64,000 bases of DNA from Capillidium heterosporum (lineage: Eukaryota; Entomophthoromycota; Entomophthoromycetes; Entomophthorales; Capillidiaceae): contig WBMQ01000011.1 in assembly GCA_016630905.1 (NCBI GenBank), forward strand, positions 1,426,001 to 1,490,000, written 5' to 3'. Shown here piece after piece: positions 1 through 13,139 of the stretch. The stretch's first letter is position 1, and each line of letters starts with the position of its first letter. Under the pieces are notes generated by a model. The model saw only the letters and a list, made by a program, of their open reading frames with translations, did no database searches and was not told where the DNA came from. The position numbers were made by a program, and so were the translations under genes.

Positions 1-70
1 AAGCAACCGTACGCTTTCGGATGGGCTGGTTGTGGTCTTGAGCACTTTCAAATTGGCTTGAGTTATCCAT
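1..70 (-). CDS. N-terminus of an unidentified protein, cut by the window edge
   Basis: On the minus strand an ATG at 70-68 opens a frame with no stop through base 1, giving 23 residues that begin MDNSSQFESAQDHNQPIRK. The segment is hydrophilic with no signal peptide or recognisable motif, as is common at the N-terminus of transporters and transcription factors. The rest of the gene lies outside the window. It is called because the frame runs straight off the edge and the composition is protein-like, but 23 codons can be open by chance. Confidence 0.35.
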   Translation of the reverse strand, partial: MDNSSQFESAQDHNQPIRKRTVA

Positions 71-1936
71 CTGTTTGATTGAAAGTTGAAGTGGTTTAGG
101 TTGAGTTGAGTCGAAATTTTGGAATTATATTTTTGTTGTTGAGAACAGCGACTACAGCCGTATATTTATATCGTTTAGAAAGTTGAGATGCTGAAGCCAA
201 TATATTTCGAAATTAACTTTATTCTCCCGTCGCAGTCAAGTGATTGTCGATCCCATAGCAGCGTTGTCCATCTCCACAAAAGTATTGATGTAAGTAGTTG
301 AAGTAGCCTTGGTTTAATTTAATACAGAGTCTCATTTGCAGGAGTATTATATAACTTAGTTTCTAATAAGTTATTGGCAGCTAACTATTCACATGCTTAT
401 TAGATCAGATTAAAAGGCTAATAAAGCATAGCTTATTTCGATAAAGCTGGAGTTTTTACAAAAAGTTCCTATATCAAGAACTAGTATTAACCTTATTGCC
501 ACTCCTAAAACGCATCAATTTGCAATCTACAAACAACTATATATGAACATCCCGGGTTAGTTATTCGAGTTTTGTAACCCTTGATTCAAGGGAGTAGGGC
601 TCTAAATTAAAGAGCAGCAGCTACCCGTTGCTAAGCTTTGGCATTGTTTCAATAAAAGGAGTGCGCATTTGATTTTAATTAATATTCGATGGATACTGCT
701 ACTTGTCTTCAGGCTGGTAGAAACATATATATTCATAGCAAGTTAGTATTGTAGTTTGATGGGAGTCTATCTTATTATCTTCTAAACAAAATTCAATGTG
801 ATTCTATATTTGTGCACCATTCTGTACAGTAACAATGAAGTCGAATAAAGCTTTTCAATAGGCTTTGTTAGTACCAATATCTCAAACAAAGACTGCTTTC
901 ATACCTAAAAGAACATGAGTTTCTGAAAGGAATTTTTGCTGGCCTCGGTCAATAAATTGTAATTAACCTGTTACTGCTGTCAATATTTGGAATTTGGCTC
1001 CAAAACTTCGACATTGTCTAGACCATTTCTGCTGTTAATTTACAGGGAGTTTTCCCATTGAGAGAGAATGTATACTAGACGGCACAACAGTTTTCAATAT
1101 ACAAGTCACTGTAATAGATTTGAGCGATATTTGCCATCATAATATTGATAAAATTTGATATTTAATTCTATTTTGAAACGTAGTTCAGCTTTTACTTTAA
1201 TGCATATAAAATTGGAAATAATGACATTAGTAACTTTCATCACATATACTATAGAGTGCAATGTCAGTAACCTACATATTTGTCTTATGCTTTAGATAGC
1301 AAATTAAATATTAATAGCAGCACTGCATACCGAAAATTGTAACTCCTTTGGCATTCCACCGCCTTCAATAAATTTTTGCAAAGTGCGGTCATTTCCAACC
1401 CTTAAAATTCGTGCTGCACCGAATTTTGCATACCGCAAGGGCATACTAAGATCAATTACTATATGACTCATAGTACACCTGCAATGAAAGTTTGCAAAGG
1501 GAAGCTCCTTGTAAACTGCCATAAAGGGACTGCCTATGCCTCGCTAGCTTGAGGTGAATATGTAATCCCGCCAAGAAAGTTTTCAAAGGGAAACTTGTAA
1601 ACTGCCTAAAGTATATTGTCGATTGGTCGTTTACTTGAATTGATCTTACAATCACATATCTTGGGGGTGGGAATGAACCTGTACATTAGGCTACAGATGG
1701 CTTGAATAATATTTGGGACTGAGAGTAGCTTTAAAAGTGTCTAGTTAAATCGATGGTTTATGAAGGTAAGAGTGAAAGTAGATCTGTAAAACTTTGTTGT
1801 AAGGCTAGGCTTCAATATCTATGGTAGTTATATTAGATCTAGAACGCACTCACATTTGAATGTTGAACAGGAAATAAATTAAATATACGCTTTAAAATAT
1901 TTTTTATTTATCTAAGAGAAAATAATTTACACAGCT
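71..1936. other. Intergenic, AT-rich, no supported gene
   Basis: Only short open frames occur (for example 1304-1522 and 1452-1655 on the minus strand). They have no start context, domain or splice continuation that I can support. A TATAAATA-like element upstream of the edge gene is not evident. Confidence 0.6.
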
Positions 1937-2395
1937 TCATCTACTCAAGTCAATGGCAAAGGTTCCCGAATCTATCGTGTAATCAGCCGATTTAAAGGAA
2001 ATGTAGTAATTGGATCCGGATTGTAGTGATGGGAACCTATTTACCAAGTCCTTAGCGTCGAGCCAGTAGCATGAGCATTCCTGAGCTACCACATCGAAAT
2101 CCCTTTGAAGTTTTTGGACTACTGTCTGACCAGGTTGACTCATCAGATACACGGTTGCCAGCTTAACGCTCTTACTATCTTGGATGGTTTTGGTGTAGTA
2201 GAATCGGGCCCCGTTTCGTCCTCGTGGAGTGGTGTCACCGATATTGTTGGAGACAGGAGCATAAAATAAAGTTGTTCCGAACTTGGTGAAGCCGGACTCA
2301 GCGATCGGATGTCCGTTAAAGGTGGCAGGTGGCTGCTCTGAGTAGATAGGTTTAGTTAAAAGTAGTAGTGAAAGTAAAGCAATATAGGTATTCAT
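1937..2395 (-). CDS. Small secreted protein of unknown function
   Basis: One exon, 152 residues. Residues 1-19 form a signal peptide (MNTYIALLSLLLLTKPIYS) with likely cleavage before EQPPA. The mature part is about 130 residues, polar, with a short CSC motif near residues 106-108 and no membrane segment. I do not recognise the family. A TATA-like element lies about 50 bp upstream of the ATG, supporting this start. The size, secretion signal and lack of domains fit the small secreted proteins common in host-associated and saprotrophic fungi, but that role is inference. Confidence 0.8.
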   Translation of the reverse strand: MNTYIALLSLLLLTKPIYSEQPPATFNGHPIAESGFTKFGTTLFYAPVSNNIGDTTPRGRNGARFYYTKTIQDSKSVKLATVYLMSQPGQTVVQKLQRDFDVVAQECSCYWLDAKDLVNRFPSLQSGSNYYISFKSADYTIDSGTFAIDLSR

Positions 2396-2443
2396 CTGAT
2401 GCTAAATTAAATTAAGAGATTAAAAGGTTTAAGACATTACTGC

Positions 2444-2452
2444 TTATTTATA
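2444..2452 (-). promoter_or_regulatory. TATA-like element of the small secreted protein gene
   Basis: Read on the minus strand the site is TATAAATAA, about 50 bp upstream of the start codon at 2395. Similar TATAAATA elements precede several other genes here at 55-110 bp. Confidence 0.5.
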
Positions 2453-3256
2453 TTGGTTTATTAGCGCTAGTTTTTGTTGATAAAAATTGGGGAAGTATAC
2501 ATGATTTAAATACTTTTTTAATTTGGTATGCCCAGTTTAAGCTACCCCAAGTTTTCGTTTAAATGGATAAAAAGTTGGGGCTACTTTTAAATATGATAAT
2601 AGTTATGGATTGTCGACTTACTAACCCAGATATAAGAAACGTTGTAGATCTTTTGAAGATATGGAAATAGGGACAAGTCAATCTATATGGGACTTTGGCC
2701 TTGATTTACTCTTGTAGCTTTGCGAAAACAGTAGTCCAGTTTCGAGTACAAAGTGATGTGTTTAGCTCTTTATCTAATTTTGTCACAAATGTATTTATAT
2801 AGACTCTAAACTACTACTATAAGCTTAGTATTCGAGATATACAAAAGCCACTGAAAGCCTTTGATATTGTTGGTAGTTTATAATTAAAGACCTGCCAAAC
2901 TAGCTTATGAGCTCATGCCAATTATATTGTAGATTCATCAGTTTTAAGAAAAGTATGATTGGCATGAAAGAATTACAATAGTTTGGAGAATATTAGGATA
3001 TAATTGGCCCGCTTGAAAAACTTATGAATTGACTTTTATGAATCAGTAGCTATACTATGTATAATAATGAATACTTGGGTATAATTGGTTATTCTCGAAG
3101 TTTAAGTGGGTAAAATTGCATCTAAATATTTAGTCAATTAAATGCCTCAATAAAGTTCACTATAGGACATACACTATAGGATGGTGGGTCTAAAATATTT
3201 GAGTGGTTGATAAAGTCAAAAGAACTGAAAAAAGTTTTTATCAGTTTGTTTCCAAG
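2453..3256. other. Divergent intergenic region
   Basis: Separates the minus-strand secreted protein from the plus-strand helicase. No ORF or RNA gene is supported. Confidence 0.6.
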
Positions 3257-4953
3257 ATGGCCAAAGATGTTGAGATGAAAATCAAAAAAGGTACTAATCA
3301 AAATCCTATTGTTTACCAATGGCTAAACTAGCTTCATACAGCTCTATCTAACTTCATACATTCTAGATAAGAAAAAGGAGAGGAAGGAAAAGTCTGAAAA
3401 GAAAGTAGATGACTCAAGCCTAAAGAAACGCAAGGCTAAGGATGAGGAAGCTGAAGTTAAAAAGAAGAAGGAAGTCAAATCGATTGAATCAGAGGTTATG
3501 GAGGTTTCAGTAGCTGGAGAGTACTCTGAACATCCTGAAGTCCAAAAGCTATCGGCAAAGGAAATCCAGGAATACCGTGAAAAGCACGCTATTACCTTCA
3601 GTGGGGATAAGGAATTCAAACCGATTTTGGATTTCAAGCATGCCAACTTCCCACCCAAGCTTCTAGAGTTCTGCAAAGGTTTCACTTCTCCAACTCCCAT
3701 CCAATCCTCCTGCTGGCCCATCATCCTTTCCAAACGGGATGTCATTGGTATTGCACAGACTGGGTAATATTGGTTTTCATTAATATTTATTAATCGTTTT
3801 AGATCTGGAAAGACTCTTGCTTTCACCTTACCAGCCATCATGCACCTGCAGATCGGTAACAAGCTGAAGAGTAAAGTTCCATCTATCCTAGTGCTAGCTC
3901 CAACCCGTGAATTGGCCATGCAGACCCAGGAGACCTGCGAGAAGATCGGTAAATTCTACAACTTCAAGTCCATCTGCATCTATGGTGGTGTCCCCAAGCA
4001 AGCTCAGAAGGATGCTATACGCGGTGGCGTACAGGTAGTCGTCGCCACACCAGGACGTCTCCTCGATCTAGTCGAGGAAGGAGCCCTAGACATCAGCCAA
4101 GTTACCTACATGGTTCTGGACGAAGCCGATCGTATGTTGGACTTTGGATTCGAACCAGCCATCCGCGCTACCTTTGCCAAGATCTCTGCCAAACGTCAGA
4201 CCGTCATGTTCAGTGCCACCTGGCCCGAGACCATTCGCAAATTGGCCAATACCTTCCTGAGTTCCCCCGTCATGGTGACGATCGGTTCCGAAGATTTGGC
4301 TGTCTCGCACAACGTGCAGCAGATCGTTGAAGTTTTGGATGACCCGTACCAAAAGGAATCGAGGCTGATGTCTTTGTTAAAAGACTACCATAAATCTAGA
4401 GACAATCGAATCATCATCTTCGTACTCTACAAGAAGGAAGCCGTTCGTGTGGAATCGAACCTGCGATACAAGGGATACAACGTCAAGGTAAACTAGTAGC
4501 TCCAACCTCCATAGCTAACATCTTTTAATTAATAATTAGGCTATTCAAGGTGATTTGAATCAACATCAGAGAACCGACGCCTTGGCCAAGTTCAAGGATG
4601 GTACTTGCCCCTTACTTATCGCTACCGATGTGGCCGCTCGTGGCTTGGACATTCCCAAGGTCGAGTACGTCATCAACTACACCTTCCCTTTGACGATCGA
4701 CGACTACGTGCACCGTATTGGACGAACAGGACGTGCTGGCAACAAAGGTATATCGCATACCTTCTTCACCTCCCACGACAAGGCCCACAGTGGTGAACTC
4801 ATCAACGTCCTCAAGTCGGCCAACCAGACGGTGCCCAATGACCTCATGAAGTTTGGTACCACCGTCAAAAAGAAGGAGCACAAGACCTATGGTGCTTTCT
4901 TCAAGGAGGTGGACCCCAATGCCAAGCCTACTAGGATCGTCTTTGATGACTGA
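3257..4953 (+). CDS. DBP3: DEAD-box ATP-dependent RNA helicase DBP3
   Basis: Four exons: 3257-3290, 3367-3763, 3803-4487 and 4540-4953. The start at 3257 gives a Lys/Glu-rich leader joined through a 76-bp intron. Motifs in order: Q-motif region (SPTPIQ), motif I AQTGSGKT rebuilt across the 39-bp intron 2, Ia PTREL, Ib TPGR, II DEAD in [19 protein letters not shown], then helicase-C with ARGLDIP and [10 protein letters not shown]. The C-terminal tail with KKKEHKTYG matches DBP3 rather than DBP2/p68. DBP3 is a nucleolar helicase for 27S/25S pre-rRNA processing. All motif residues are intact and the frame is clean. Intron 3 carries CTAAC and ends TTAG. Confidence 0.95.
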
Positions 4954-6021
4954 AATTTTGAAAGCCATATTACTTTTAATTAACGGATTAGAATCGTATA
5001 GATATATTAAATTTTTAAAGTTGCTAATAAAGTTTAATATTTGCACCTAGATTTTGTTGCTATTCTTTACAATAGTGGTTTATAAAAAACGTATAGGAGT
5101 CTGTAATAGTCTAAGTTCCTTTTAAAAATTTCAACATATGAAGTTTACATTGCAAAACACTATACATATAAACCTTGTTCTTAAAACCCCAACTCGCTGC
5201 AGCCAACTCTTATCTCCATGTTAGGTGCTGGTTATACCTTGCGTTCTATCGATGCACCACTATCAAGGTTCTAAAGTCCGTTTTGGATATATTTTATTCC
5301 TTGAGATAATAAATATTAAGCATTAGAAACTAGACAACCCATATAATCCTTCAAAATATACGGAGTAATTGATATGCTCTTAGGGTAATGTAATTGTACT
5401 TAAAATGTAAAGGTTCTAAAAGCTTGCAATTAGTCTCTACTTAGAATGAAAGTCTGATGGAGTTCAAGTAGAGTTGTATAAAGCGATGGTTGAAGTATAA
5501 GTATCTTAAAAATATCAAAAATCTATGGACAGGCAAAAATAACTCATTAAAATGTAAGTTAAGGTTGAAAAGGCTCTTAATGCTGTCCAAATATTATGCT
5601 ATCCATTGAAATACTTTAACAAGAATTCAACTACAAAGTGCAAATCCAAGGCTAAAAGTTGGACCAAGGTGACAATACCTTTGGACTTGCTCCTTTTAGC
5701 TTACAAAGATATCTATTATAAAAACTAATAGAGCTTTCCAAGAAGGTAAACTTCAACGGACGCAATCGATAAAAACATCCAATCAGTATACGATCCGATC
5801 CAAGGTCCAGCTATTTAATACTAAAGGATTGAGAGGATGGGGATATGGGTGATAGGTAGAGTGGGTGAGTGTAAGTTTTATTAGTTAACTGCGGTTGGTA
5901 GAACTTGAGAGTCAAGGTTAGGAGAAGTGCGTAAATTTAAGGGATCGGCATAGAAAGGTGGTAAAGGTCGTTGGCATCAATAAAGTTCAAAAAACTTCCG
6001 CTAGCTCAAAGCATACAACGA
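4954..6021. other. Convergent intergenic region
   Basis: Lies between the 3' ends of DBP3 (+) and ARF1 (-). I see only AT-rich sequence with AATAAA-like A-rich stretches and no supported ORF. Confidence 0.6.
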
Positions 6022-6706
<685 letters not shown>

Positions 6707-8305
6707 GTTGAAAGTGTATTATCGGAAAATTAAATAAAAGTAAAGTATCTGCGATAAAGGTCTATTGTAAAATTGCTGAGCAAGGTAGCCTGTGTAAAAT
6801 ATTGGGCACGCTATGCTCTCTACTAAGTTAATGGGAGGTAGGTTACGATTAGGATGCTTATAAACTTGCCAAAGGACAAAACTTTCAATACAAAAAGAAT
6901 AGCAGAACTCCAACTTGTAAAATTTCAAAGCAATTTAGTTGGGTTTAGCTTTGTTAGTTCAAAGCTACACAAACCCATTACAAATTTCCAAAGTTTCTGG
7001 TTTGGGGAGGTTTAGGGTTAGTTAGGTGGGCTAGTTTTGAAGGTGATTGGCTCAAAATTCCATCTCTATACCAAATAAGAATCCCAATTTGGCATCAACT
7101 AGCACTTTTCAAGGAATTGGGAGGGGATTTACTTGTTTGAAGTAAGAGTTCAAATTGGATGAAAGGAGTAATGGGGAAACGTGGTTTGGTTGATAAGAAT
7201 TTGGAGGAAGTTTGAAAGGATATAAGGTTGGTTAGCTATATTAGGGTAAACTAGTACAAGGTTGCAGGTGTCTCTTGTTGTGTAAGGCTGCAACTTTGTT
7301 TTGGGCATTTTATAGGATCACCAAGTTGATGGTCTAGTTTAGCTTTTATTTTGAAACAGCAATGGTATCTAATAGGAAGCGGACTATCGACCTACGTATG
7401 TGTCTACTGCTTGTAAATTGAAATGTTAAAGGGTGGGTCTCTAAAGTGTAACTTTACTGCTGTCAGTAAACTTAAGGGCCATTTGTGAGCTGTGAAGATG
7501 GTATGGCTTTATTATAAGTTCCATAATGAATATCCAGTAATAAAGAATATTAGGTAACTAAAAAGGCATATTTTAGTAATCGATGCATTAATGGGTTTAA
7601 AAAATATGTGAAGTTACGACATTCACTTCAAAATTGTCCAAGTTGATGACTATTCTCCATCCTATATGATATTAGTATAATGATAGTTCAAGAACCACCC
7701 ATATTTCAATTAATAATTCGTGACATCTATTAAAAGGTATCAAGGGTGGCACACAGCGGTGAGCTGCAACTTGAAAGGGAAGTTGTAAGGATTTGGGACT
7801 CATTGCCTTTAGACAATTGATGGGTAGTAGGCTGAGATAGTTATAGTGTCTCAAAATTGAATTGACTATAGTACATTTTGTGACATGGTACAGTTGAATG
7901 TTTATTGTTGATTAATATCCCACTAAATACTGATATCTGCCAATACAAACTATAATACAGTTCTCCATTGGGGTTCAATATATATTTAGAAATGAGTCAA
8001 ACTCTTTGTCAACTAATCAAAGCTACTCCAGCTATAGATATATCTTTAACAAAGAATCTATATAAATAGATGGTGGGATCTGATTTCTTATATTCGGATG
8101 CTCTATATAACAGATAGCAGTGAGATATCGCTTAGAACTATTTTAAATTGTATAAAATTTACTATTGCCAAGTACTCAAGATAGTATATTGGACTTTACA
8201 AAAGATATAAACATAACACTAAAGAAATCTTTAAAATATATGCCGTAAACATTAATATGGCACTTTAACGGAGCTTTGAAAAAACTTGACAGTACTTTTC
8301 AATCC
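6707..8305. other. Intergenic, no supported gene
   Basis: AT-rich. Short minus-strand frames at 6719-6928 and 7672-7854 lack domain similarity, signal peptides or splice continuation. Confidence 0.55.
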
Positions 8306-9706
8306 TCAATTCAAATACCTAGTTACAAAGTCATCGGCTCTATACTTGAACTCATCAATCTTGAAAAGTATGGGCGCTCGACTTTGAAACCACTCTACCA
8401 GTTGAGGCGGTGTCTCATACAGGATTAGGTGAATGAGATTTGGAAAGTCGATGCCTTCAATTTTAATCTTATGAAAGCCACGATTCTTTATAGGGTTATG
8501 TTTGACAGATATGTTTAGATAAGAGCATCTCTTTAAACTGGCGAGGAGGAGAAGGAAAGGTTTGCTTATAAACATAAGTTGGTTGATGGTAAATCTTTTC
8601 AAATTTAAAGTTGAGGTGAAGTTGAAGTCAGAACTCGAAAAATGACCTAGGAGTAGTAGCTCTTGTAAGTTAACTAAGCTGCTGAAGATAGTTGCTATCG
8701 AGTGCTTTCTCCTTTGGGTCGGTATGCAAATATCCAAGGAGGTAAGGTTGGAAAAGGTACATATACTAATTAAATCGGTTAAGTCGACAGTATGTATATT
8801 TAGACTGGTAAGACTGGTGCGGGTCCAACTCCCCTTATCCTTGAAGAAAGTGGTGTTCAGATTGTTGAAGTTCTTGGATAATTTCAAGTGATGCAAATCA
8901 GGCCAATTTTTAGGGTCCAGGACAAAGTCGAAAAATTTACCTATTATCCCACGTATAACTTTTAGGTCCAGGTACTCGAGTTTGTGAATCGGTTTCAAAT
9001 TGACTTGCATCGTCGGGAAGTCTACCTCACCGTAGCAGTAAGTCGTACCAAGTATAAGTTGCTTTAAGCTGGGTAAGTTGGCATTCAACTCTTCGAAGAA
9101 ATGTACATTGAGCCTATTACAAGTTAAGTTTAAATGAACGAGCTGCTTGGACTTCAGGGCTAGCATCCAGTCAGAAGGTACTGTTTCAGAACTGTAGTGG
9201 ATTGTCAAACTCCTCAACGTTGAGAATTTTTCAAACAGTTGATTGGTATCGATGTTATCATAGATGAACAAAGCGATCTTGTAGACAATAAGCTTTGAAA
9301 ATTTTTCAAGGTCATATTCTAAAAAGTCATGGTAGTGTTGTTCCTTCTGGATAAAATCGTAATACTGTACAAGGTTGGTGAATGAATTAAATTCCCCTTG
9401 ATTGATGTATCCGTTGCAATCTGAAGCTTTCTTAATAAACTTGTTGTACTTGGTTACCAACGCCCTGATGTCCTTTCGAATTTCTTCAAATTGGTTTCCA
9501 TCTAATTTGCTTTGACAGTATTTTAATCGGTACAGAGAAGTTATCTCTTCTAGGTTGCTCTTATAGAAGATTGGGATGGTTACTTGCCGGAAATATTTGT
9601 TCAATGTTAAGCAGGTATACTGATCATTAAGTTTTAAATTGCTTATAACGGCTTCTTGGATCAGTTGTGGTAGATCTTGAAAGTTGATGTTGGACGTAAT
9701 ACTCAT
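8306..9706 (-). CDS. F-box / leucine-rich-repeat protein
   Basis: One exon, 466 residues. Residues about 11-50 (INFQDLPQLIQEAVISNL then LNKYFRQV) match the F-box pattern. From about residue 165 to the end irregular LRR strands recur (LVHLNLTCNRL, LEYLDLKVI, LHHLKLSKN, LTSLNIH, LTSLDI). F-box proteins are substrate receptors of SCF ubiquitin ligases, the F-box binding Skp1 and the LRRs the substrate. This copy is intact, unlike the relatives at 27-30 kb and 40.7 kb, from which it is clearly diverged in length and sequence. The substrate is unknown. Confidence 0.8.
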   Translation of the reverse strand: MSITSNINFQDLPQLIQEAVISNLKLNDQYTCLTLNKYFRQVTIPIFYKSNLEEITSLYRLKYCQSKLDGNQFEEIRKDIRALVTKYNKFIKKASDCNGYINQGEFNSFTNLVQYYDFIQKEQHYHDFLEYDLEKFSKLIVYKIALFIYDNIDTNQLFEKFSTLRSLTIHYSSETVPSDWMLALKSKQLVHLNLTCNRLNVHFFEELNANLPSLKQLILGTTYCYGEVDFPTMQVNLKPIHKLEYLDLKVIRGIIGKFFDFVLDPKNWPDLHHLKLSKNFNNLNTTFFKDKGSWTRTSLTSLNIHTVDLTDLISICTFSNLTSLDICIPTQRRKHSIATIFSSLVNLQELLLLGHFSSSDFNFTSTLNLKRFTINQLMFISKPFLLLLASLKRCSYLNISVKHNPIKNRGFHKIKIEGIDFPNLIHLILYETPPQLVEWFQSRAPILFKIDEFKYRADDFVTRYLN

Positions 9707-10963
9707 TTCACTTGACTGGGCTGTATTGCTACTTGTCTTTTTGGTTTACTGCTACGCTCTAAAAATTCTAAACTCGAAGCAATGTGAAATTGAAATCGTA
9801 GCATTTTGAAAAGCTCATTCACTAATAGCTTTAAACTAATAAAAGTATATCTTTACTAAAGTTGAAACGAAAACTATTGGACTAATAAATAGAGGTTTAG
9901 AAAGTTTTAAAGATATTAATTAGTTTGGTTCAAAGTATTTGGAAAGTTTTTCGCCTAGACAATGCTCAGATTCATGTTTATAAACGTCAGTACCTTAAAG
10001 ATACCCAGTTGGAGAAAATTCCATGAGTTGATGGAGCTTTACTCCCTTTTTATTCTAAATATTTCAAGGTCTGAATTATTAGACAATTTTTTAGAAATGG
10101 TATATAAGTGAAAATAAAGAGCAGATATTTATATGGTGCCATGTTTAACCCTAAAGTTGGTATCTTCAAGGATATTTCAGTTGCAAAACTATACTTTTGT
10201 CACTAAAATCTAAAACTGCTTTGCCTTAAAGAAAAGTTATGAAAAACCCTGCTTTATAGTCAACTTTTAAAAGTAACAATTTACGATCTCTTAATAATAA
10301 CTTACAAATCAATCGAAAGCTTGATATAGCATAGTGAAAGGCTGTGTAGTAAAGATATCTCTCACCAATAACTAGAGTAAGATTTAAAGCCAACTTAATG
10401 TCCAATACTACTCATGACAAAACTTCGATTACTCATTTATATGAAGCTATCTTCATCAAAAAACAAAGTATTAACTTTACAAGTACCCAAACTTTGTACT
10501 CAAAAGCCGATCGAGGGGTTGAGGTAAGCTATTGAATAAGATCGCCTAAAAAGGGAGTCAACTTTTAATAAAATTTGCCATCCCATAGGACTAGACAACA
10601 GTCCCTTGAGTAGTGGTAGTCGTGTCAACTAATGGCTTTAATCCAATATAAATTGGAAGATTTGATCGAAGCCTTTTATATAAAAGTAAAGGGTTAAAAT
10701 AACTACATGCTTATAAAATAAACTTAGTATTTTTGAATAGTATGGACCTTAAGTTTATCAAGTATATGAAGGCCTAGAAAAAAGTATAATGACTATAAAC
10801 ATCCTAAATTAATTGAAGCTTGCATTGAATAAAAGTATACTATGCTGTAAATTAAGCCCAAGAGATAGTAGCTAATACTACTGTAGTAAGCTCTTTGTGT
10901 AAATTTACCAAATGGCTACAGCCTACTTATGATACATACATCAGTCGATTGATAAAATAAAAA
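9707..10963. other. Intergenic, no supported gene
   Basis: No listed or spliced ORF that I can support over about 1.26 kb of AT-rich sequence. Confidence 0.55.
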
Positions 10964-11375
10964 CTATTCTTTTAATATAGCTTCCAAATCGATACCCAGC
11001 TTTATAAGATCATTGATAGTATGTTGTTCGTCACTTTGACTCTGTAGCTCATAAATTTCAATGAGTCCTCTTTTGGTTAAATTGCCATCCTTGTCGCAAT
11101 CGAAACTATCCTTTATCTCCTGTAAAGTTGCTTCGTCAAACTATACAAAAATAAAAAGTCGAAATCGAATTAATAAAATAAAAGATATATAGAGTTACCG
11201 CTTCACCATTGACTTCGATACAAAACTTTTCAAACTCACCTTTGTTCAAAGCTTCGTCGTTATCCTTGTCATACTTATCAAAGATCTTGTATAACTCTTC
11301 CACTATAACTTCTTTCAGCTCTCCATCTTCACTCAATATTGTTAGATTGATGTCGTTCTTGGTTTCTTTGCTCAT
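10964..11375 (-). CDS. Two-EF-hand calcium-binding protein
   Basis: Two exons of 177 bp each, 11199-11375 and 10964-11140, joined in phase 0 across a 58-bp intron, giving 117 residues. EF-hand 1 has loop DKDNDEALNKGE around residues 37-48, with Asp at 1, 3 and 5 and Glu at 12. The usual Gly at position 6 is Glu. EF-hand 2 lies at the start of exon 2 with loop DCDKDGNLTKRG: Asp at 1, 3 and 5 and Gly at 6, but Gly instead of the bidentate Glu at position 12, so it probably binds Ca2+ weakly. No signal peptide or membrane segment. It is a small calmodulin-superfamily protein of unknown partner. Confidence 0.8.
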
Positions 11376-11659
11376 ATTTTCAACAAGATAAAAATTTGCT
11401 AGTTGGACTATATCTTTTTAAGACAATTTAATTAGCCAATAATTGATTAAAGTTGCACTCATGTGCACCTCCAAATTCCAAAAGTAAAGGTCCATCCTAC
11501 CGAAAGCTTAGGCAGTTGGGTGCTTATTGGCTGCTACCTCAGTAATAGATTTCTGCAAGCCAGTTATGCTTAGATTAGATGGGACTTTCAAAAGGATCAA
11601 TTCTTGACACCTTTCAACCAGTTTTTTCAACAAAATTTGCAAGTTGCCAAAGCCAAACA
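11376..11659. other. Divergent promoter region
   Basis: About 280 bp shared by the EF-hand gene (-) and the CDK gene (+). No ORF. Confidence 0.5.
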
Positions 11660-13088
<1,429 letters not shown>

Positions 13089-13139
13089 ACCTTTCAAAAA
13101 TTAGAATTCATATTACTGGTGTACTATTCCAACAAAATT

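Noticed and set aside
4605-5050. ORFs on both strands inside and beyond DBP3 exon 4 (for example 4612-5046 minus)
   Set aside because: They are shadows of a helicase exon with intact motifs in the correct frame.
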